Part shown: positions 51,297 to 61,176 of the stretch, in pieces
How positions within the stretch are numbered: the stretch's first letter is position 1
Layout of the letters: the number at the start of each line of letters is the position of its first letter
Source of the DNA: Vibrio sp. HB236076
Lineage (GTDB): Bacteria > Pseudomonadota > Gammaproteobacteria > Enterobacterales > Vibrionaceae
NCBI RefSeq assembly: GCF_040957575.1
Contig: NZ_CP162601.1
Coordinates: forward strand, 186,001-250,000
Direction of reading: 5' to 3'
Length of the DNA stretch: 64,000 nt
The notes under the pieces: generated by a model
What the model saw: the letters and a program-made list of their open reading frames with translations, nothing else
The model's database searches: none
Told to the model about the DNA's origin: nothing
Position numbers and translations under genes: made by a program

Positions 51297-51481
51297 GACA
51301 ACCCTTGTCTTATTTCAACACAACCTGTGTTTATAACGGTTAGTATGTAATGTTGCCGAAGACAATATCATGAACACATGGCTGAGACTGATTTAAACGG
51401 CAACAATGGGATGGCTTTCTCACCTTGAGTTAGCCAAACAAATAATTCTACTGGTAGCATACCACAAACACGCATCTGTGA

Positions 51482-51718
51482 TCACAACGCATCGTGTGTT
51501 GCTTGAGTCATTGATTGACGAGTTTGAATATTGACGGTTTCGTGAAGTTCAGAATAAACGACGTGGGCCTCACCACGAGCGAGTAAGGTTTTAACTTGTG
51601 CGACTTTCTCACTCAATGAAACTTCATGTTCACCGTAATCGGTCCCTTCGCGCAAAACAAATTGCTCGATTAAGTTCTCTAACGCGTCAGGGCTGATGTC
51701 TTGCCAAGGAACGATCAT
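51482..51718 (-). CDS. yheU: YheU family protein
   Basis: 78-aa protein of unknown function. [32 protein letters not shown] and SELHETVNI match E. coli YheU closely. I start it at ATG 51718, with GGAGGA 5 bases before it; the frame extends ten codons upstream. It lies between yheT and prkB, as in E. coli. Confidence 0.93.
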   Translation of the reverse strand: MIVPWQDISPDALENLIEQFVLREGTDYGEHEVSLSEKVAQVKTLLARGEAHVVYSELHETVNIQTRQSMTQATHDAL

Positions 51719-51896
51719 ATTGTCCTCCATAAAAGTAATACATCGCATTTTATACTAATTCAGCGATGACTGTGATCAAGATTGACCGAGCTTTTTCTCA
51801 ATGGTTTGAATTTCGTGCCGATAAAGACGCAAAAATAAACGTGACCTTATTCACTTTTATAAGTTGCAATACCTGTGTTTATGCCATTGTTTGCCA

Positions 51897-52871
51897 TTAA
51901 GATTGGCCGAAAGATTGATAGTAAGAAGGCAAGCTTTCTTCTAACCAAAAGCGCGGCTTTAAAGATGATCCAGTCAAGAAGCCCACATGCCCACCATGGG
52001 GAAGCAATTGATAGTCGATGTACTCCGATAATACATAGCGGGGGATGACGGCCTCAGTCATAAAAGGATCGTCTTGAGCATGAATAATTTGTGTTGGTAT
52101 TGTAATGTCGTTTAAGCGTGTCAGGGCGGAGCATTGTTGGTAGTAATCTTGTGCGTTGCTAAAGCCATTGAGTGGCGCGGTCAATTGGTCATCGAAGTCT
52201 GATAACTGTTTAATGGCGGAGATATCATCGGCTTTTAAACCAAGCTGTTGCTCGATCAAATTGGCTTTGAGCAAGGCATTGCGTTTGAGTGAGTTGAGTA
52301 AGTAGCGGCAATACACTTTTGAAAAACCCTGTTCGATGCGCTGTGAACAGGCCGCAAGATCGAAGGGAGCAGACACTATACTGGCCGCGCTCAGCTTGGG
52401 GTTATCTCGATATTGGGCGAGGTAGTTCGCTAACATATTGCCACCCAGAGAAACACCCAGAGCGACTTTGGCCTGATGTGGGAAGTGCTCATCAAGTAAT
52501 TCAATCACTTGGCGAGCATCGTCCGTATGCCCCGAATGGTAAGAACGAGCATAGCGGTTTGGTTCTCCGCTGCAACCGCGAAAATGCATCATCACACAGA
52601 GCCAGCCGGCTTTTTTAAAAGCTTGCATAATGCCATTGGCGTAAGGGCTATTAAAGTGGCCCTCTAAGCCGTGAAACAAGATGAAAATCGGTTTGTGTGT
52701 CACGTGTGGGCTTTGCCAATACTCACTCCATGCGAGGTCGATAAAATCACCATCGCGCGTATCGACTCGTTGCCAAAAGGGGGTAAATAAGGGCTTACGG
52801 CGAATCAATCGCGGCAATAAGGTTTGTAGGTGTGGGTTGGTAAGCCAAGTTGGCGAAGAAAATTGCGTCAT
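51897..52871 (-). CDS. yheT: YheT family alpha/beta hydrolase
   Basis: 324 aa. N-terminal PTWLTNPHLQTLLPRL, oxyanion region LFHGLEGHFNSPYA, nucleophile elbow GVSLGGNML and a C-terminal catalytic histidine in LPHGGHVGFL match the YheT esterase family. Substrate unknown. In E. coli yheT follows yheS directly; here a small TIGR02444 gene lies between them. Confidence 0.92.
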   Translation of the reverse strand: MTQFSSPTWLTNPHLQTLLPRLIRRKPLFTPFWQRVDTRDGDFIDLAWSEYWQSPHVTHKPIFILFHGLEGHFNSPYANGIMQAFKKAGWLCVMMHFRGCSGEPNRYARSYHSGHTDDARQVIELLDEHFPHQAKVALGVSLGGNMLANYLAQYRDNPKLSAASIVSAPFDLAACSQRIEQGFSKVYCRYLLNSLKRNALLKANLIEQQLGLKADDISAIKQLSDFDDQLTAPLNGFSNAQDYYQQCSALTRLNDITIPTQIIHAQDDPFMTEAVIPRYVLSEYIDYQLLPHGGHVGFLTGSSLKPRFWLEESLPSYYQSFGQS

Positions 52872-53063
52872 AGTCAAACAGCCTTAAACTTTCTTTGTGA
52901 TGGGGTGGCAAAATAACGACGTTCCACAATAACGTTTTCTCTTCATTATACCCATCTCATGAAACGCATGCTCAATGACCACTTCGCAATTAGCGGTTTA
53001 ATCAGGTAAAACGAAAGCATCGCTTTCCTTCGGTTACGGTCTATTGAGTGAAGTGGGTATTGG

Positions 53064-53543
53064 TTAAACGTCGCCGCGAGAAGCATTCGGCACTAAACTC
53101 TGATAGAGCGTATCGCTGGCACCGAGCTGATGGCAGTATTGCCATGCGAGTGGCGAGTCGGTGTTTTTGACTAATGACAAGGTCGCTAACGTGGCGACCA
53201 AGTCGTGTTGTTGCTGCTGCTCAAGTTGCAACTCAAATTGAAGACTTTCGCGATACAAGGTATCGACCACTGAGGCTTTCAGTTTGCGTCTGAGTTCGCG
53301 AAAGTCAGTCAATAAGTGCTCGCAACGTTGCAAACTGTGCCATAGTTGCTGCCAACCTTGACGGTCGAAGCTCAACTGATGTTGATCCAACCAAATCAAC
53401 AATAGAGCAAAATTAACATTGCCGTGATAGCGATTTTGCAGCGTTAAGCAGGCGTCTTTTACCCCAGCCACTGTGTAGTAGTGCAGACTGAACTGCCAAA
53501 AGTCTTCGCTTGTCAGTGGGGAAAAGTCCTGCGGTTGGGTCAT
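53064..53543 (-). CDS. TIGR02444 family protein
   Basis: 159-aa protein of unknown function. EDFWQFSLHYYTVAGVKDAC and NVNFALLLIWLDQ are typical of the TIGR02444 family, common in marine gammaproteobacteria next to yheS. It is largely helical with a Gln-rich stretch (LQLEQQQQHD). ATG 53543 follows the yheS stop by 8 bases, with AGGAGT upstream inside yheS, so it is co-transcribed with and probably coupled to yheS. Confidence 0.85.
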   Translation of the reverse strand: MTQPQDFSPLTSEDFWQFSLHYYTVAGVKDACLTLQNRYHGNVNFALLLIWLDQHQLSFDRQGWQQLWHSLQRCEHLLTDFRELRRKLKASVVDTLYRESLQFELQLEQQQQHDLVATLATLSLVKNTDSPLAWQYCHQLGASDTLYQSLVPNASRGDV

Positions 53544-53551
53544 GGCAATAC

Positions 53552-55459
53552 TTACTCCTGTTCCATTTGCTCGAGAAGCTCTTGTTGGTCCATCCATTCG
53601 AGCTCTATCAATTCTAATTCGGATTTTGCTTCGGCCTGCTCACTGAGAATTTGGGTGAGCTTGGCTTTGTTTTCCGGTTGATAGAGATCGTTATCTCCGA
53701 GCTGTGTTTCACATTTTTGCAGCTTCTCATTTAAACAGTCTAGCTGTTTTTCAAGCTTTTGCAGTTTTTTGCGAACAGGCGCGGTTTTCTGTCGGAGTTC
53801 GGCTTGGCGGCGTTTTTGATCTTTTTTGGCAGCAGCGCTGTGTTGTTTGTCGCTATTGTCATTGTTATTGCTGGCTTTTTTGGCCATTTTCTGTTGCTCG
53901 GTCAACCAGCGGTAATAATCATTGAGATCGCCATCAAAAGGTTCAACGGCTTGGTTGTCGACTAAGTACAAATCGTCGGTCGTGGCGCGCAGTAAGTAAC
54001 GATCGTGGCTGACGATCACCATGGCTCCGTCGAAGGTTTGCAACGCCATGGTGAGGGCTTGGCGCATATCGAGGTCAAGGTGGTTGGTTGGTTCATCGAG
54101 CAACAATAAATTTGGCTTTTGCCAAACCAGCAGTGCTAAGACTAAGCGCGCTTTCTCCCCTCCGGAAAAAGGCCCAATAACCTCAAGGGCTTTGTCACCT
54201 TGAAAACCAAAGCTGCCTAAATAGTCCCGTAGTTGCTGCTCTGTTTGGTCAGCAGCGATTTGCATCATGTGTTGTAATGGGCTTTCTTCTGGGTGCAAGG
54301 TTTCAAGTTGATGCTGGGCGAAATAGCCAATTTTAACCCCTTGGGAATAAGTTAATTGGCCCGATTGTGGTTTCAGTTCACCGGAAAGCAGTTTAATTAA
54401 GGTTGATTTGCCCGCGCCGTTGCGACCGAGAAGACCTATTCGACTGCCAGGGACTAAATTGAGTTTGATTTTATTGAGAATTAAGCGTGTATCGTAACCA
54501 GCACTGACTTCATCCATCATTAAAATGGGGTTGGGCAATGCATTGGGTTCGCGAAAAGCAAAGCTAAACGGGTTGTCGAGTTGTGCAGGTAGCACTTGCT
54601 CCATTTTTTCCAGCGCTTTAATTCGGCTTTGAGCCTGGCGTGCTTTCGAGGCTTTGTAGCGAAAGCGATCAATGTAGCTTTGCATGTGCGCCATTTGTTT
54701 TTGTTGTTTTTCAAATTGCGCTTGTTGCAGGATCAACTTTTGTGCACGTTGCGTTTCAAACGAGGAGTAGTTGCCGGTGTACTCGTGAAGCTTTTGATTT
54801 TCAATGTGGATAATACGAGAAACAACGGGGTCTAAAAAGTCACGGTCGTGTGAGATCAACACCAGGGTACCGGGGTAGTTTTGCAGCCATTTTTCAAGCC
54901 ACATGACCGCATCGAGGTCTAAGTGGTTGGTGGGTTCGTCGAGCAACAACAAGTCTGAACGGCACAACAAAGCTTGCGCCAGGTTTAGCCTCATACGCCA
55001 ACCACCAGAAAACCCGGTCAGTGGCCATTGCATCTGCTCTTGGCTAAACCCGAGGCCGTCGAGCAACTCTGCCGCTCGAGCTTGAATGCTATAACCGCCA
55101 ATGGTTTCAATTTGACCGTGCAGTAAAGCGGCTTGGTGGCCGTTGTCTTCCGCTTCTGCCCGTTGTAATTGGCGCTCGAGTTCTCGGTACTCTCGGTCAC
55201 CATCAATCACATAGTCAATCGCGGCGCGCTCAATGGCTGGCGTTTCTTGTGCGACCCAAGCGAGTGCCCAATGGCTCGGTTGATGAAACTGGCCCGCATC
55301 GATGCTGAGTTCGTCTTTGATCAAGGCAAATAAAGTGGATTTCCCACAGCCATTTTTGCCCACTAAGCCTATTTTGTCACCGGGGTGAATGGTGGCGGAG
55401 GCTTGGTCTAACAGAGGTTTGCCGCCGCGAAGCAATTGAATATCAGAGAAGGTGATCAT
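53552..55459 (-). CDS. yheS: ABC-F family ATPase YheS
   Basis: Soluble twin-cassette ATPase of 635 aa that acts on ribosomes, not membranes. Walker A motifs GLVGKNGCGKSTLF and GLLGRNGAGKSTLI; signatures LTGFSGGWRMRLNLAQAL and FSGGEKARLVLAL; Walker B LLLLDEPTNHLDL twice. The linker between cassettes has the ABC-F basic helix (KASKARQAQSRIKALEKME). A coiled coil of about 90 residues ends the protein. E. coli YheS has been linked to relief of nascent-chain stalling. Divergent from kefG. Confidence 0.96.
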   Translation of the reverse strand: MITFSDIQLLRGGKPLLDQASATIHPGDKIGLVGKNGCGKSTLFALIKDELSIDAGQFHQPSHWALAWVAQETPAIERAAIDYVIDGDREYRELERQLQRAEAEDNGHQAALLHGQIETIGGYSIQARAAELLDGLGFSQEQMQWPLTGFSGGWRMRLNLAQALLCRSDLLLLDEPTNHLDLDAVMWLEKWLQNYPGTLVLISHDRDFLDPVVSRIIHIENQKLHEYTGNYSSFETQRAQKLILQQAQFEKQQKQMAHMQSYIDRFRYKASKARQAQSRIKALEKMEQVLPAQLDNPFSFAFREPNALPNPILMMDEVSAGYDTRLILNKIKLNLVPGSRIGLLGRNGAGKSTLIKLLSGELKPQSGQLTYSQGVKIGYFAQHQLETLHPEESPLQHMMQIAADQTEQQLRDYLGSFGFQGDKALEVIGPFSGGEKARLVLALLVWQKPNLLLLDEPTNHLDLDMRQALTMALQTFDGAMVIVSHDRYLLRATTDDLYLVDNQAVEPFDGDLNDYYRWLTEQQKMAKKASNNNDNSDKQHSAAAKKDQKRRQAELRQKTAPVRKKLQKLEKQLDCLNEKLQKCETQLGDNDLYQPENKAKLTQILSEQAEAKSELELIELEWMDQQELLEQMEQE

Positions 55460-55595
55460 GGTTTTGTCAAACTGAGTTAAGAATTCTATGTGAATAGTAG
55501 GGGCTTGGGCGATTAATGTCGATCATTATGCAAATTCAGTTATGATACTAACATCACAGTAAGTCCTACGTTCGAGACAGGAGTAATAAGCATAC

Positions 55596-56174
55596 ATGAT
55601 TGACAGTAATCCGACTGCCCCTTCCGACCGGCCAAAAGTGCTGGTGATACTCGCCCACCCCGATCCTGAACAGTCGGTGGTCAATCAGTTGATGATTCAG
55701 CATATTACCGACTTAGAGCATGTCACGGTTCACGATATTTATGCCGCTTATCCTGAGTTTTTTATTGATGTGAAACACGAGCAGGGTTTGCTGTTGACTC
55801 ATGATGTTATCGTCTTTCAACATCCACTGTTCATGTATTCATGCCCCGCATTACTGAAAGAGTGGATTGACCGAGTATTGGTTAAAGGGTTTGCGTTTGG
55901 CAAAGGCCGCGCATTGGAGGGCAAACTGTGGCGCAGCGTCATTACTGCTGGAGGCCAAGCCCGGGCTTTTAGTCAATTCGGTTACAATAAATACCCACTC
56001 GAACAAATCCTGCAACCCTTTGAATTAACCGCCTCTTTGTGTCGAATGCAATGGGTAGAGCCCATGGTGCTCTATTGGGCGCGCGGTGTGACTCAGCACG
56101 AGCAGTATCAACACGCAGAGCAGTATCGACAATGGCTGAGCGACCTAAGAGGAGTCAATCATGGCACTGACTAA
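55596..56174 (+). CDS. kefG: Glutathione-regulated potassium-efflux ancillary protein KefG
   Basis: Flavodoxin-fold quinone-reductase-like protein of 192 aa that activates KefB. VLVILAHPDPEQSVVNQLM, FQHPLFMYSCPALLKEWIDRV and SVITAGGQARAFS fit the family. Overlaps kefB by 14 bases, so the two are coupled. Confidence 0.95.
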   Translation: MIDSNPTAPSDRPKVLVILAHPDPEQSVVNQLMIQHITDLEHVTVHDIYAAYPEFFIDVKHEQGLLLTHDVIVFQHPLFMYSCPALLKEWIDRVLVKGFAFGKGRALEGKLWRSVITAGGQARAFSQFGYNKYPLEQILQPFELTASLCRMQWVEPMVLYWARGVTQHEQYQHAEQYRQWLSDLRGVNHGTD

Positions 56175-57963
56175 TGAAGTATTACAAAGCAGTATTATTT
56201 TCCTTGCGGCCGCGGTGGTTACCGTGCCGATTGCACAGCGTTTAGGACTCGGCTCGGTATTGGGTTATTTATTAGCCGGTGTGGTGATTGGTCCATGGGG
56301 GTTGGGTTTTATCAGTGATGCGGAAGCGATTTTACACTTTGCCGAGCTTGGCGTGGTGCTGCTGCTGTTTATCATTGGACTTGAGCTCAATCCTAAAAAG
56401 TTGTGGAAATTGCGTGGGCCGATACTGGGGTTGGGTGGGGCACAAGTCATTGTCACAACCTGTATTTTATCGGTCGCAATCCATATGCTCGCCTTTAGCT
56501 GGCAAGTGAGTCTCGTGGTGGCAATGGGTTTGGCTTTGTCTTCGACCGCCATCGCGTTGAGAGTCATAGAAGAGCAAGCGCTTGGTGGTACTGAGACGGG
56601 ACAGTCGGGCTTTTCGGTGCTGTTGTTCCAAGATATTGCAGTAATACCCATTCTAGCGGTGCTACCTATGCTGGCGGGCAATCACAGCGGTGGTAGTTGG
56701 CTCGATGTCGCCACTATGCTTGGCGGTGTTATCGGGCTCTTTTTTGCAGGGCATTTTTTACTGCAACCTCTATTTCGTTACGTGGTGTTATCCGGCGTGC
56801 GTGAGTTGTTTACGGTGACCGCGCTTTTAGTGGTGTTAGGCGTGGCCTTTTTGATGCAAAAATTGGGTCTTTCCATGGCACTTGGGACCTTTCTGGCTGG
56901 GGTGTTATTGGCGGAAAGTGAGTATCGCCATGAATTAGAAATTGCGATAGAGCCCTTCAAGGGGTTGTTATTAGGGTTGTTCTTTATCGCGGTTGGTATG
57001 GTGGTGGATGTTAACCTCATTATGGCTCAGCCTTGGATTATTGTAGCTTCGGTATGCGCTTTGGTGACCATTAAAGGGTTTGTGCTGTATGGCTTAGCGA
57101 GGTTGGTGCAAATTGGCCCGAAGGCACGCAGTAAACTGGCGGTGATTCTGAGTCAAGGTGGTGAATTTGCTTTTGTTATTTTTACGGCAGCGAAAAGTGA
57201 GGGGTTGCTGAACCAAGATCAAGTGTCTTTCTTACTGGTGGTCGTCAGTTTATCTATGGTCACCACGCCTTTGCTGTTGAAAGGGCAAAAGTGGTGGTTT
57301 GGTCGTTCGTTGAATTACGCTCAAACTCAATCAGAGCCGATGGACAGTGATGTTGTTGACCGTGAGCCGCGAGTAATTATTGCTGGTTTTGGTCGTTTTG
57401 GACAAATTGTTGGCCGCTTGCTTTACGCGAATAAAATTCGCCTCACTGTGCTTGAAAGTGATGCCACGCAAATAAAATTACTGCGCAAATACGGCTACAA
57501 AGTGTTTTATGGTGACGCCACTCAACTAGATTTATTGCGCGCTGCGGGAGCGGAGAAGGCAGAGGCGCTTATCATTTGTACTCACTCTCCGGACGAGATG
57601 CTGCAGATCGTGAATTTGTGCAAGCGACACTTCCCCAATTTAAAAGTGATGGCTCGTGCGCGCAGTCGTGTTGAAGCCTATCAATTGATTCACCGTGGCG
57701 TCGATAACTACTCGCGGGAAACCTTCCTTGGCGCTTTGGACCTAGGGCGTCAAGCGCTGATCTCTTTGGGCATGCACCCTTATCAAGCGAAACGCGCTGA
57801 ATCACGTTTTCGTCGCCTAGATAATGCTATGCTTAAAGAGCTGCTGCCATTGCACGGGGAAAGCAGTAACCTCGCAGAGCGTTCAAAAGAAGCGCGCAAA
57901 GAACTGGAAGAAATATTTGGTCGTGAGATGGAAAGTGAACGACGTCGTCACGATTGGGAATAA
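56161..57963 (+). CDS. kefB: Glutathione-regulated potassium/proton antiporter KefB
   Basis: 600-aa inner-membrane antiporter that acidifies the cytoplasm when electrophiles react with glutathione. The first 380 residues form about 12-13 helices of the CPA2 family with LGYLLAGVVIGPWGLG, LLLFIIGLELNPKKLW and LFFIAVGMVVDV. Then an RCK/TrkA-N domain with the nucleotide motif IIAGFGRFGQIVGRLL and YGDATQLDLLRAAGA, and a helical tail. ATG 56161 lies in kefG. Confidence 0.96.
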   Translation: MALTNEVLQSSIIFLAAAVVTVPIAQRLGLGSVLGYLLAGVVIGPWGLGFISDAEAILHFAELGVVLLLFIIGLELNPKKLWKLRGPILGLGGAQVIVTTCILSVAIHMLAFSWQVSLVVAMGLALSSTAIALRVIEEQALGGTETGQSGFSVLLFQDIAVIPILAVLPMLAGNHSGGSWLDVATMLGGVIGLFFAGHFLLQPLFRYVVLSGVRELFTVTALLVVLGVAFLMQKLGLSMALGTFLAGVLLAESEYRHELEIAIEPFKGLLLGLFFIAVGMVVDVNLIMAQPWIIVASVCALVTIKGFVLYGLARLVQIGPKARSKLAVILSQGGEFAFVIFTAAKSEGLLNQDQVSFLLVVVSLSMVTTPLLLKGQKWWFGRSLNYAQTQSEPMDSDVVDREPRVIIAGFGRFGQIVGRLLYANKIRLTVLESDATQIKLLRKYGYKVFYGDATQLDLLRAAGAEKAEALIICTHSPDEMLQIVNLCKRHFPNLKVMARARSRVEAYQLIHRGVDNYSRETFLGALDLGRQALISLGMHPYQAKRAESRFRRLDNAMLKELLPLHGESSNLAERSKEARKELEEIFGREMESERRRHDWE

Positions 57964-57973
57964 AGGAAAACTT

Positions 57974-58174
57974 ATGAACATAAAAAAACGCTTTATTGCC
58001 GGAGCGACTTGCCCTCAATGCCAACAAAGTGACAGTTTGCGTTGGTGGGAGGAAAGCCAAGTGGAATGGGTTGAATGCGTTGAATGTGGTTTTGAAAAAC
58101 AGCGCACATCCAACGCAGTAGAAACCAGCAGTCATGGGCAAGAAAAAATGATTGGTATTTTTCAACCTGAATGA
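57974..58174 (+). CDS. yheV: YheV family zinc-ribbon protein
   Basis: 66 aa with two CxxC pairs (ATCPQCQQSD and EWVECVECGF), a zinc ribbon. MNIKKRFIAGATCPQC matches E. coli YheV. Function unknown. AAAGGAAA lies before ATG 57974, 10 bases after kefB. The same frame is open upstream inside kefB but has no start site there. Confidence 0.9.
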   Translation: MNIKKRFIAGATCPQCQQSDSLRWWEESQVEWVECVECGFEKQRTSNAVETSSHGQEKMIGIFQPE

Positions 58175-58252
58175 TTGAGTTTCTGAGTGTGATCCCCATA
58201 ATAGAGAGGACGCTCACATCACTTTGTGTGATAGATAATCCTTGGAGTTAAT

Positions 58253-58777
58253 ATGAAAATTGAACAGAACGTTGTGGTTAGCCTTGCTTACCAAGTCAAA
58301 TTGGAAGACGGCGTAGTCGTGGATCAATCGACAAAAGAAGCCCCGCTTGACTACTTACACGGCCACAACAATCTTATCACTGGCCTAGAAAAACGACTTG
58401 AAGGCAAAGTTGCCGGCGATGCGTTTTCTGCTACAGTGACACCAGATGAAGCTTACGGTGAGCACAGCGATGATTTGGTTCAGCGCGTTCCAGCTGATGT
58501 ATTCCAAGGTGTGGATCAAATTGAAGTGGGCATGCGTTTTCTTGCTGATACCGATCAAGGTCCTGTTCCTGTTGAAGTGACAGAAGTTGACGGTGATGAA
58601 GTTGTGGTTGATGGTAACCACATGCTCGCGGGCCAGACCCTGACTTTTGATGTTGAAGTCGTTGCGGTGCGTGAAGCGACCGCTGAAGAAATTGAGCATG
58701 GTCACGTGCACAATGGTGAACACGACCACAAAGACGAAGGCGGTTGTTGCAGCGACACAGGCTGCGGCTGCCACTAA
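58253..58777 (+). CDS. slyD: FKBP-type prolyl isomerase SlyD
   Basis: 174 aa: FKBP domain with the chaperone (IF) insert, then a metal-binding tail rich in His and Cys (HGHVHNGEHDHKDEGGCC and CGCH at the end). It folds proteins and delivers nickel for metalloenzymes. VSLAYQVKLEDGVVVDQS and TVTPDEAYGEH are typical. Confidence 0.97.
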   Translation: MKIEQNVVVSLAYQVKLEDGVVVDQSTKEAPLDYLHGHNNLITGLEKRLEGKVAGDAFSATVTPDEAYGEHSDDLVQRVPADVFQGVDQIEVGMRFLADTDQGPVPVEVTEVDGDEVVVDGNHMLAGQTLTFDVEVVAVREATAEEIEHGHVHNGEHDHKDEGGCCSDTGCGCH

Positions 58778-58791
58778 GTAGACAGTGACAA

Positions 58792-58821
58792 AAACGCTAG
58801 CTTCGGCTGGCGTTTTTTTGG
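58792..58821 (+). terminator. Terminator after slyD
   Basis: AACGCTAGC-TTCG-GCTGGCGTT (one G:U) followed by a T-run. Confidence 0.9.
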
Positions 58822-58854
58822 TTTTAATCTCTTGCATTGATACGGAGTATTTCG

Positions 58855-59856
58855 ATGAGGCCTATCGCCATTGCCATTCACGGCGGAGCGGGGACAATTG
58901 ATAAAGACAGCATGACCCCTGAATTGGAAGGTGCCCTTCGTCAAGCACTAGAGCAAGCTGCCCTAGTGGGGTATCAAAGTTTACTGACAGGGGGATCGGC
59001 CCTTGATGCGGTTGTTGCGACGGTAAGCGCGTTGGAGGACTGTGAACATTTTAATGCCGGCAAAGGTTCGGTGTTAAATGACAAAGAGATGGTCGAGATG
59101 GACGCCTCCGTGATGTTTAGTCCTTCGCGACAAGCCGGTGCGGTCACAGGCGTGCGCCACATAAAAAATCCCGTACAATTAGCGCGCTGTGTTTTGGAAC
59201 AAAGCCCTCATGTGTTGCTCTCTGGGGATGGGGCGGAAACCTTCGCCTTTGAGCGAGGGTTTACTTACCAAGAGCAAGATTATTTTTTTACCGAGCGGCG
59301 CTATCAGCAGCTGTTGCAAGCGAGAAAAAATGGTGATGCTCAGCTGTCGGAAAACGGGCACCCTCCAAGCTGGCTTAGTGGTTTTCCCGACGACAAAAAA
59401 TACGGCACAGTCGGCGCGGTTGCACTCGATGCTCAAGGTCACTTGGCCGCAGCCACCAGTACCGGCGGCTTGACCAATAAGCAATACGGTCGGATCGGAG
59501 ACTCCCCTTTGATTGGCAGTGGAACCTGGGCCGAAGCTGGTAATGTGGCGGTCTCAACAACGGGGGTTGGTGAATTTTTTATCTGCTATAACGTCGCCAG
59601 TGACGTGGCAGCTCGAACGCGTTACCTCAAAGAACCTTTGTCAATGGCTTGTGAGCGTATTATCCAAGGGGAGCTCAAGCAGGCTGGTGGTGAAGGTGGC
59701 TTGGTTGCCCTTAATGCACAAGGAGAGATTCATTTTGCCCTCAACTCAACGGGCATGTATCGGGCTCAAGTGGCAAGTGATGGCCAAGTGAAAAGTGCTA
59801 TTTTTGCCGATCAATTACTGAGCCCATGGCACAGTGAAGCGCGCAGTCATACGTAA
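58855..59856 (+). CDS. iaaA: Isoaspartyl peptidase/L-asparaginase
   Basis: N-terminal nucleophile hydrolase of 333 aa. AIAIHGGAGTI, NAGKGSVLN, MDASVMFS and the self-cleavage point before Thr in KKYGTVGAVALD, followed by AAATSTGGLTNK, define the family. It would degrade isoaspartyl dipeptides and asparagine. GGAG lies 8 bases before ATG 58855. It is inserted between slyD and slyX, which are adjacent in E. coli. Confidence 0.93.
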   Translation: MRPIAIAIHGGAGTIDKDSMTPELEGALRQALEQAALVGYQSLLTGGSALDAVVATVSALEDCEHFNAGKGSVLNDKEMVEMDASVMFSPSRQAGAVTGVRHIKNPVQLARCVLEQSPHVLLSGDGAETFAFERGFTYQEQDYFFTERRYQQLLQARKNGDAQLSENGHPPSWLSGFPDDKKYGTVGAVALDAQGHLAAATSTGGLTNKQYGRIGDSPLIGSGTWAEAGNVAVSTTGVGEFFICYNVASDVAARTRYLKEPLSMACERIIQGELKQAGGEGGLVALNAQGEIHFALNSTGMYRAQVASDGQVKSAIFADQLLSPWHSEARSHT

Positions 59857-59886
59857 TCGCTTATTCAATACAATAGGCAAAATAAT

Positions 59887-59921
59887 AAAACAGCGAGTTC
59901 ATCCGTATGACTCGCTGTTTT
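59887..59921. terminator. Bidirectional terminator between iaaA and slyX
   Basis: AAAACAGCGAGT (59887-59898) pairs perfectly with ACTCGCTGTTTT (59910-59921); usable in both directions. Confidence 0.88.
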
Positions 59922-59952
59922 GCCGTTCGTGCCCATAGTAAAATAAGACGAC

Positions 59953-60183
59953 TCAGTAATGGGGGGGCGGCGGCTCTGCTGCCGGGTCTGACATTTCTTG
60001 ACTGTCGAGATTTTTCACTTTGCCCACTACGTACTTCATCTGATCTTGCATCTTGGTGATCAACAGTTGTTGTTTGGCGAGAGCGTCGTTCAGATCATCG
60101 ATTGTCTGCTCTTGAAATGCCAATTGGCACTCTAAATTATCCACTCGCGCTTGCAGTGAGCGCTCGTCAAGGGTGTCGGTCAT
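59953..60183 (-). CDS. slyX: SlyX family protein
   Basis: 76-aa coiled-coil protein (ARVDNLECQLAFQEQTIDDL and following heptads) ending in the family's proline-rich tail EPPPPHY. Function unknown. Twelve bases after the WD40 gene on the same strand. Confidence 0.94.
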   Translation of the reverse strand: MTDTLDERSLQARVDNLECQLAFQEQTIDDLNDALAKQQLLITKMQDQMKYVVGKVKNLDSQEMSDPAAEPPPPHY

Positions 60184-60195
60184 TGCACGGCTCCT

Positions 60196-61176
60196 TTAAA
60201 GTTCGACATGCCAAGCCTGAATGATACCTGCAGAAGAGGTTGTGATCACTCGGCCTTGATTATCAAAGGTCGCATCATACACGACCGCGCGCGGAGGGCG
60301 AGCATCTTTTAACGGTGCCACGTCAAACTGGGCTAGGGAATCACCGTTGCCAGTATCCCAAATATTGACTCGGCTTGATGCCATTCCGGTCAATAGGTAA
60401 TGGCCATCGTTAGAAAAGCGAACACTTGAAAACACCAATTGTCTCGCCCACGAATGCAGTTGGCTTTTTTCTTGACCGGTTTTTAAATCCCAAATCACAG
60501 CGCGATTGCCGATGTCTGAGCTAAAGGCATATAAGCCATCGCGTTGAAGAGCAACTTTGTTAATTCTTTGCTGGTGGTCAAACTGATGAAGAATTTGACC
60601 ATTTTGCGTATCCCAGAAGTACGCTTTTCGATCATTGCCACCGGTTAAGGCATAGCGACCATTAGCCGATAAGGCCACCGTAGTGACTTTTTCTTGGTGC
60701 GCGAGGAACTCTAAGCGTCGGCCAGTGACTAAATTGACGAGAATCGCTTTGCCATTGGATAACCCTAACAGCGCTCGTTCGCCGTTGGCACTGATATCAA
60801 CCGCTAAAATAACGCCGTCGGAAATAGACCACAAACCTTGTGCGCGATCCCAGGTAAAGTCCCAGGTGGCAAAGTGTTGTTGACCCGCGGTAATGGCGTA
60901 TCTTTGGTTATCGGCAAAGCGAATATGGGTGACGATACTGCCTTGAGGATCGAGTTGGCCTAACGCGCGCAGCTGTTCATTAGTGTGCAAATCCCAAAGT
61001 AAGAGGTGCTCTTGCTCTGAGTAAACAAGGGCAAAACGCCCATCACGGCTCAGCGCTGAGCTTGTCGAGCCCTGAGTCGCAATGTCCCAGCGTTGGATAT
61101 CATGCTTAGAGAACCAACAGCCATTTAACAAGGTGATGACAAAAAGCATGAACAGGGCGTGAAACAATCGAGACAT
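60196..61176 (-). CDS. WD40-repeat lipoprotein
   Basis: About 326 aa. A signal sequence ends in a lipobox (LLNGC), followed by six or seven WD40-like repeats, e.g. GRYALTGGNDRKAYFWDTQ, GHYLLTGMASSRVNIWDTG and RFALVYSEQEHLLLWDLH. It should be a periplasmic beta-propeller tethered to a membrane; partner unknown. It lies between slyX and fkpA, a vibrio feature I recall from gene order. ATG 61176 is chosen; the ribosome site is weak and TTG 61188 remains possible. Confidence 0.8.
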   Translation of the reverse strand: MSRLFHALFMLFVITLLNGCWFSKHDIQRWDIATQGSTSSALSRDGRFALVYSEQEHLLLWDLHTNEQLRALGQLDPQGSIVTHIRFADNQRYAITAGQQHFATWDFTWDRAQGLWSISDGVILAVDISANGERALLGLSNGKAILVNLVTGRRLEFLAHQEKVTTVALSANGRYALTGGNDRKAYFWDTQNGQILHQFDHQQRINKVALQRDGLYAFSSDIGNRAVIWDLKTGQEKSQLHSWARQLVFSSVRFSNDGHYLLTGMASSRVNIWDTGNGDSLAQFDVAPLKDARPPRAVVYDATFDNQGRVITTSSAGIIQAWHVEL

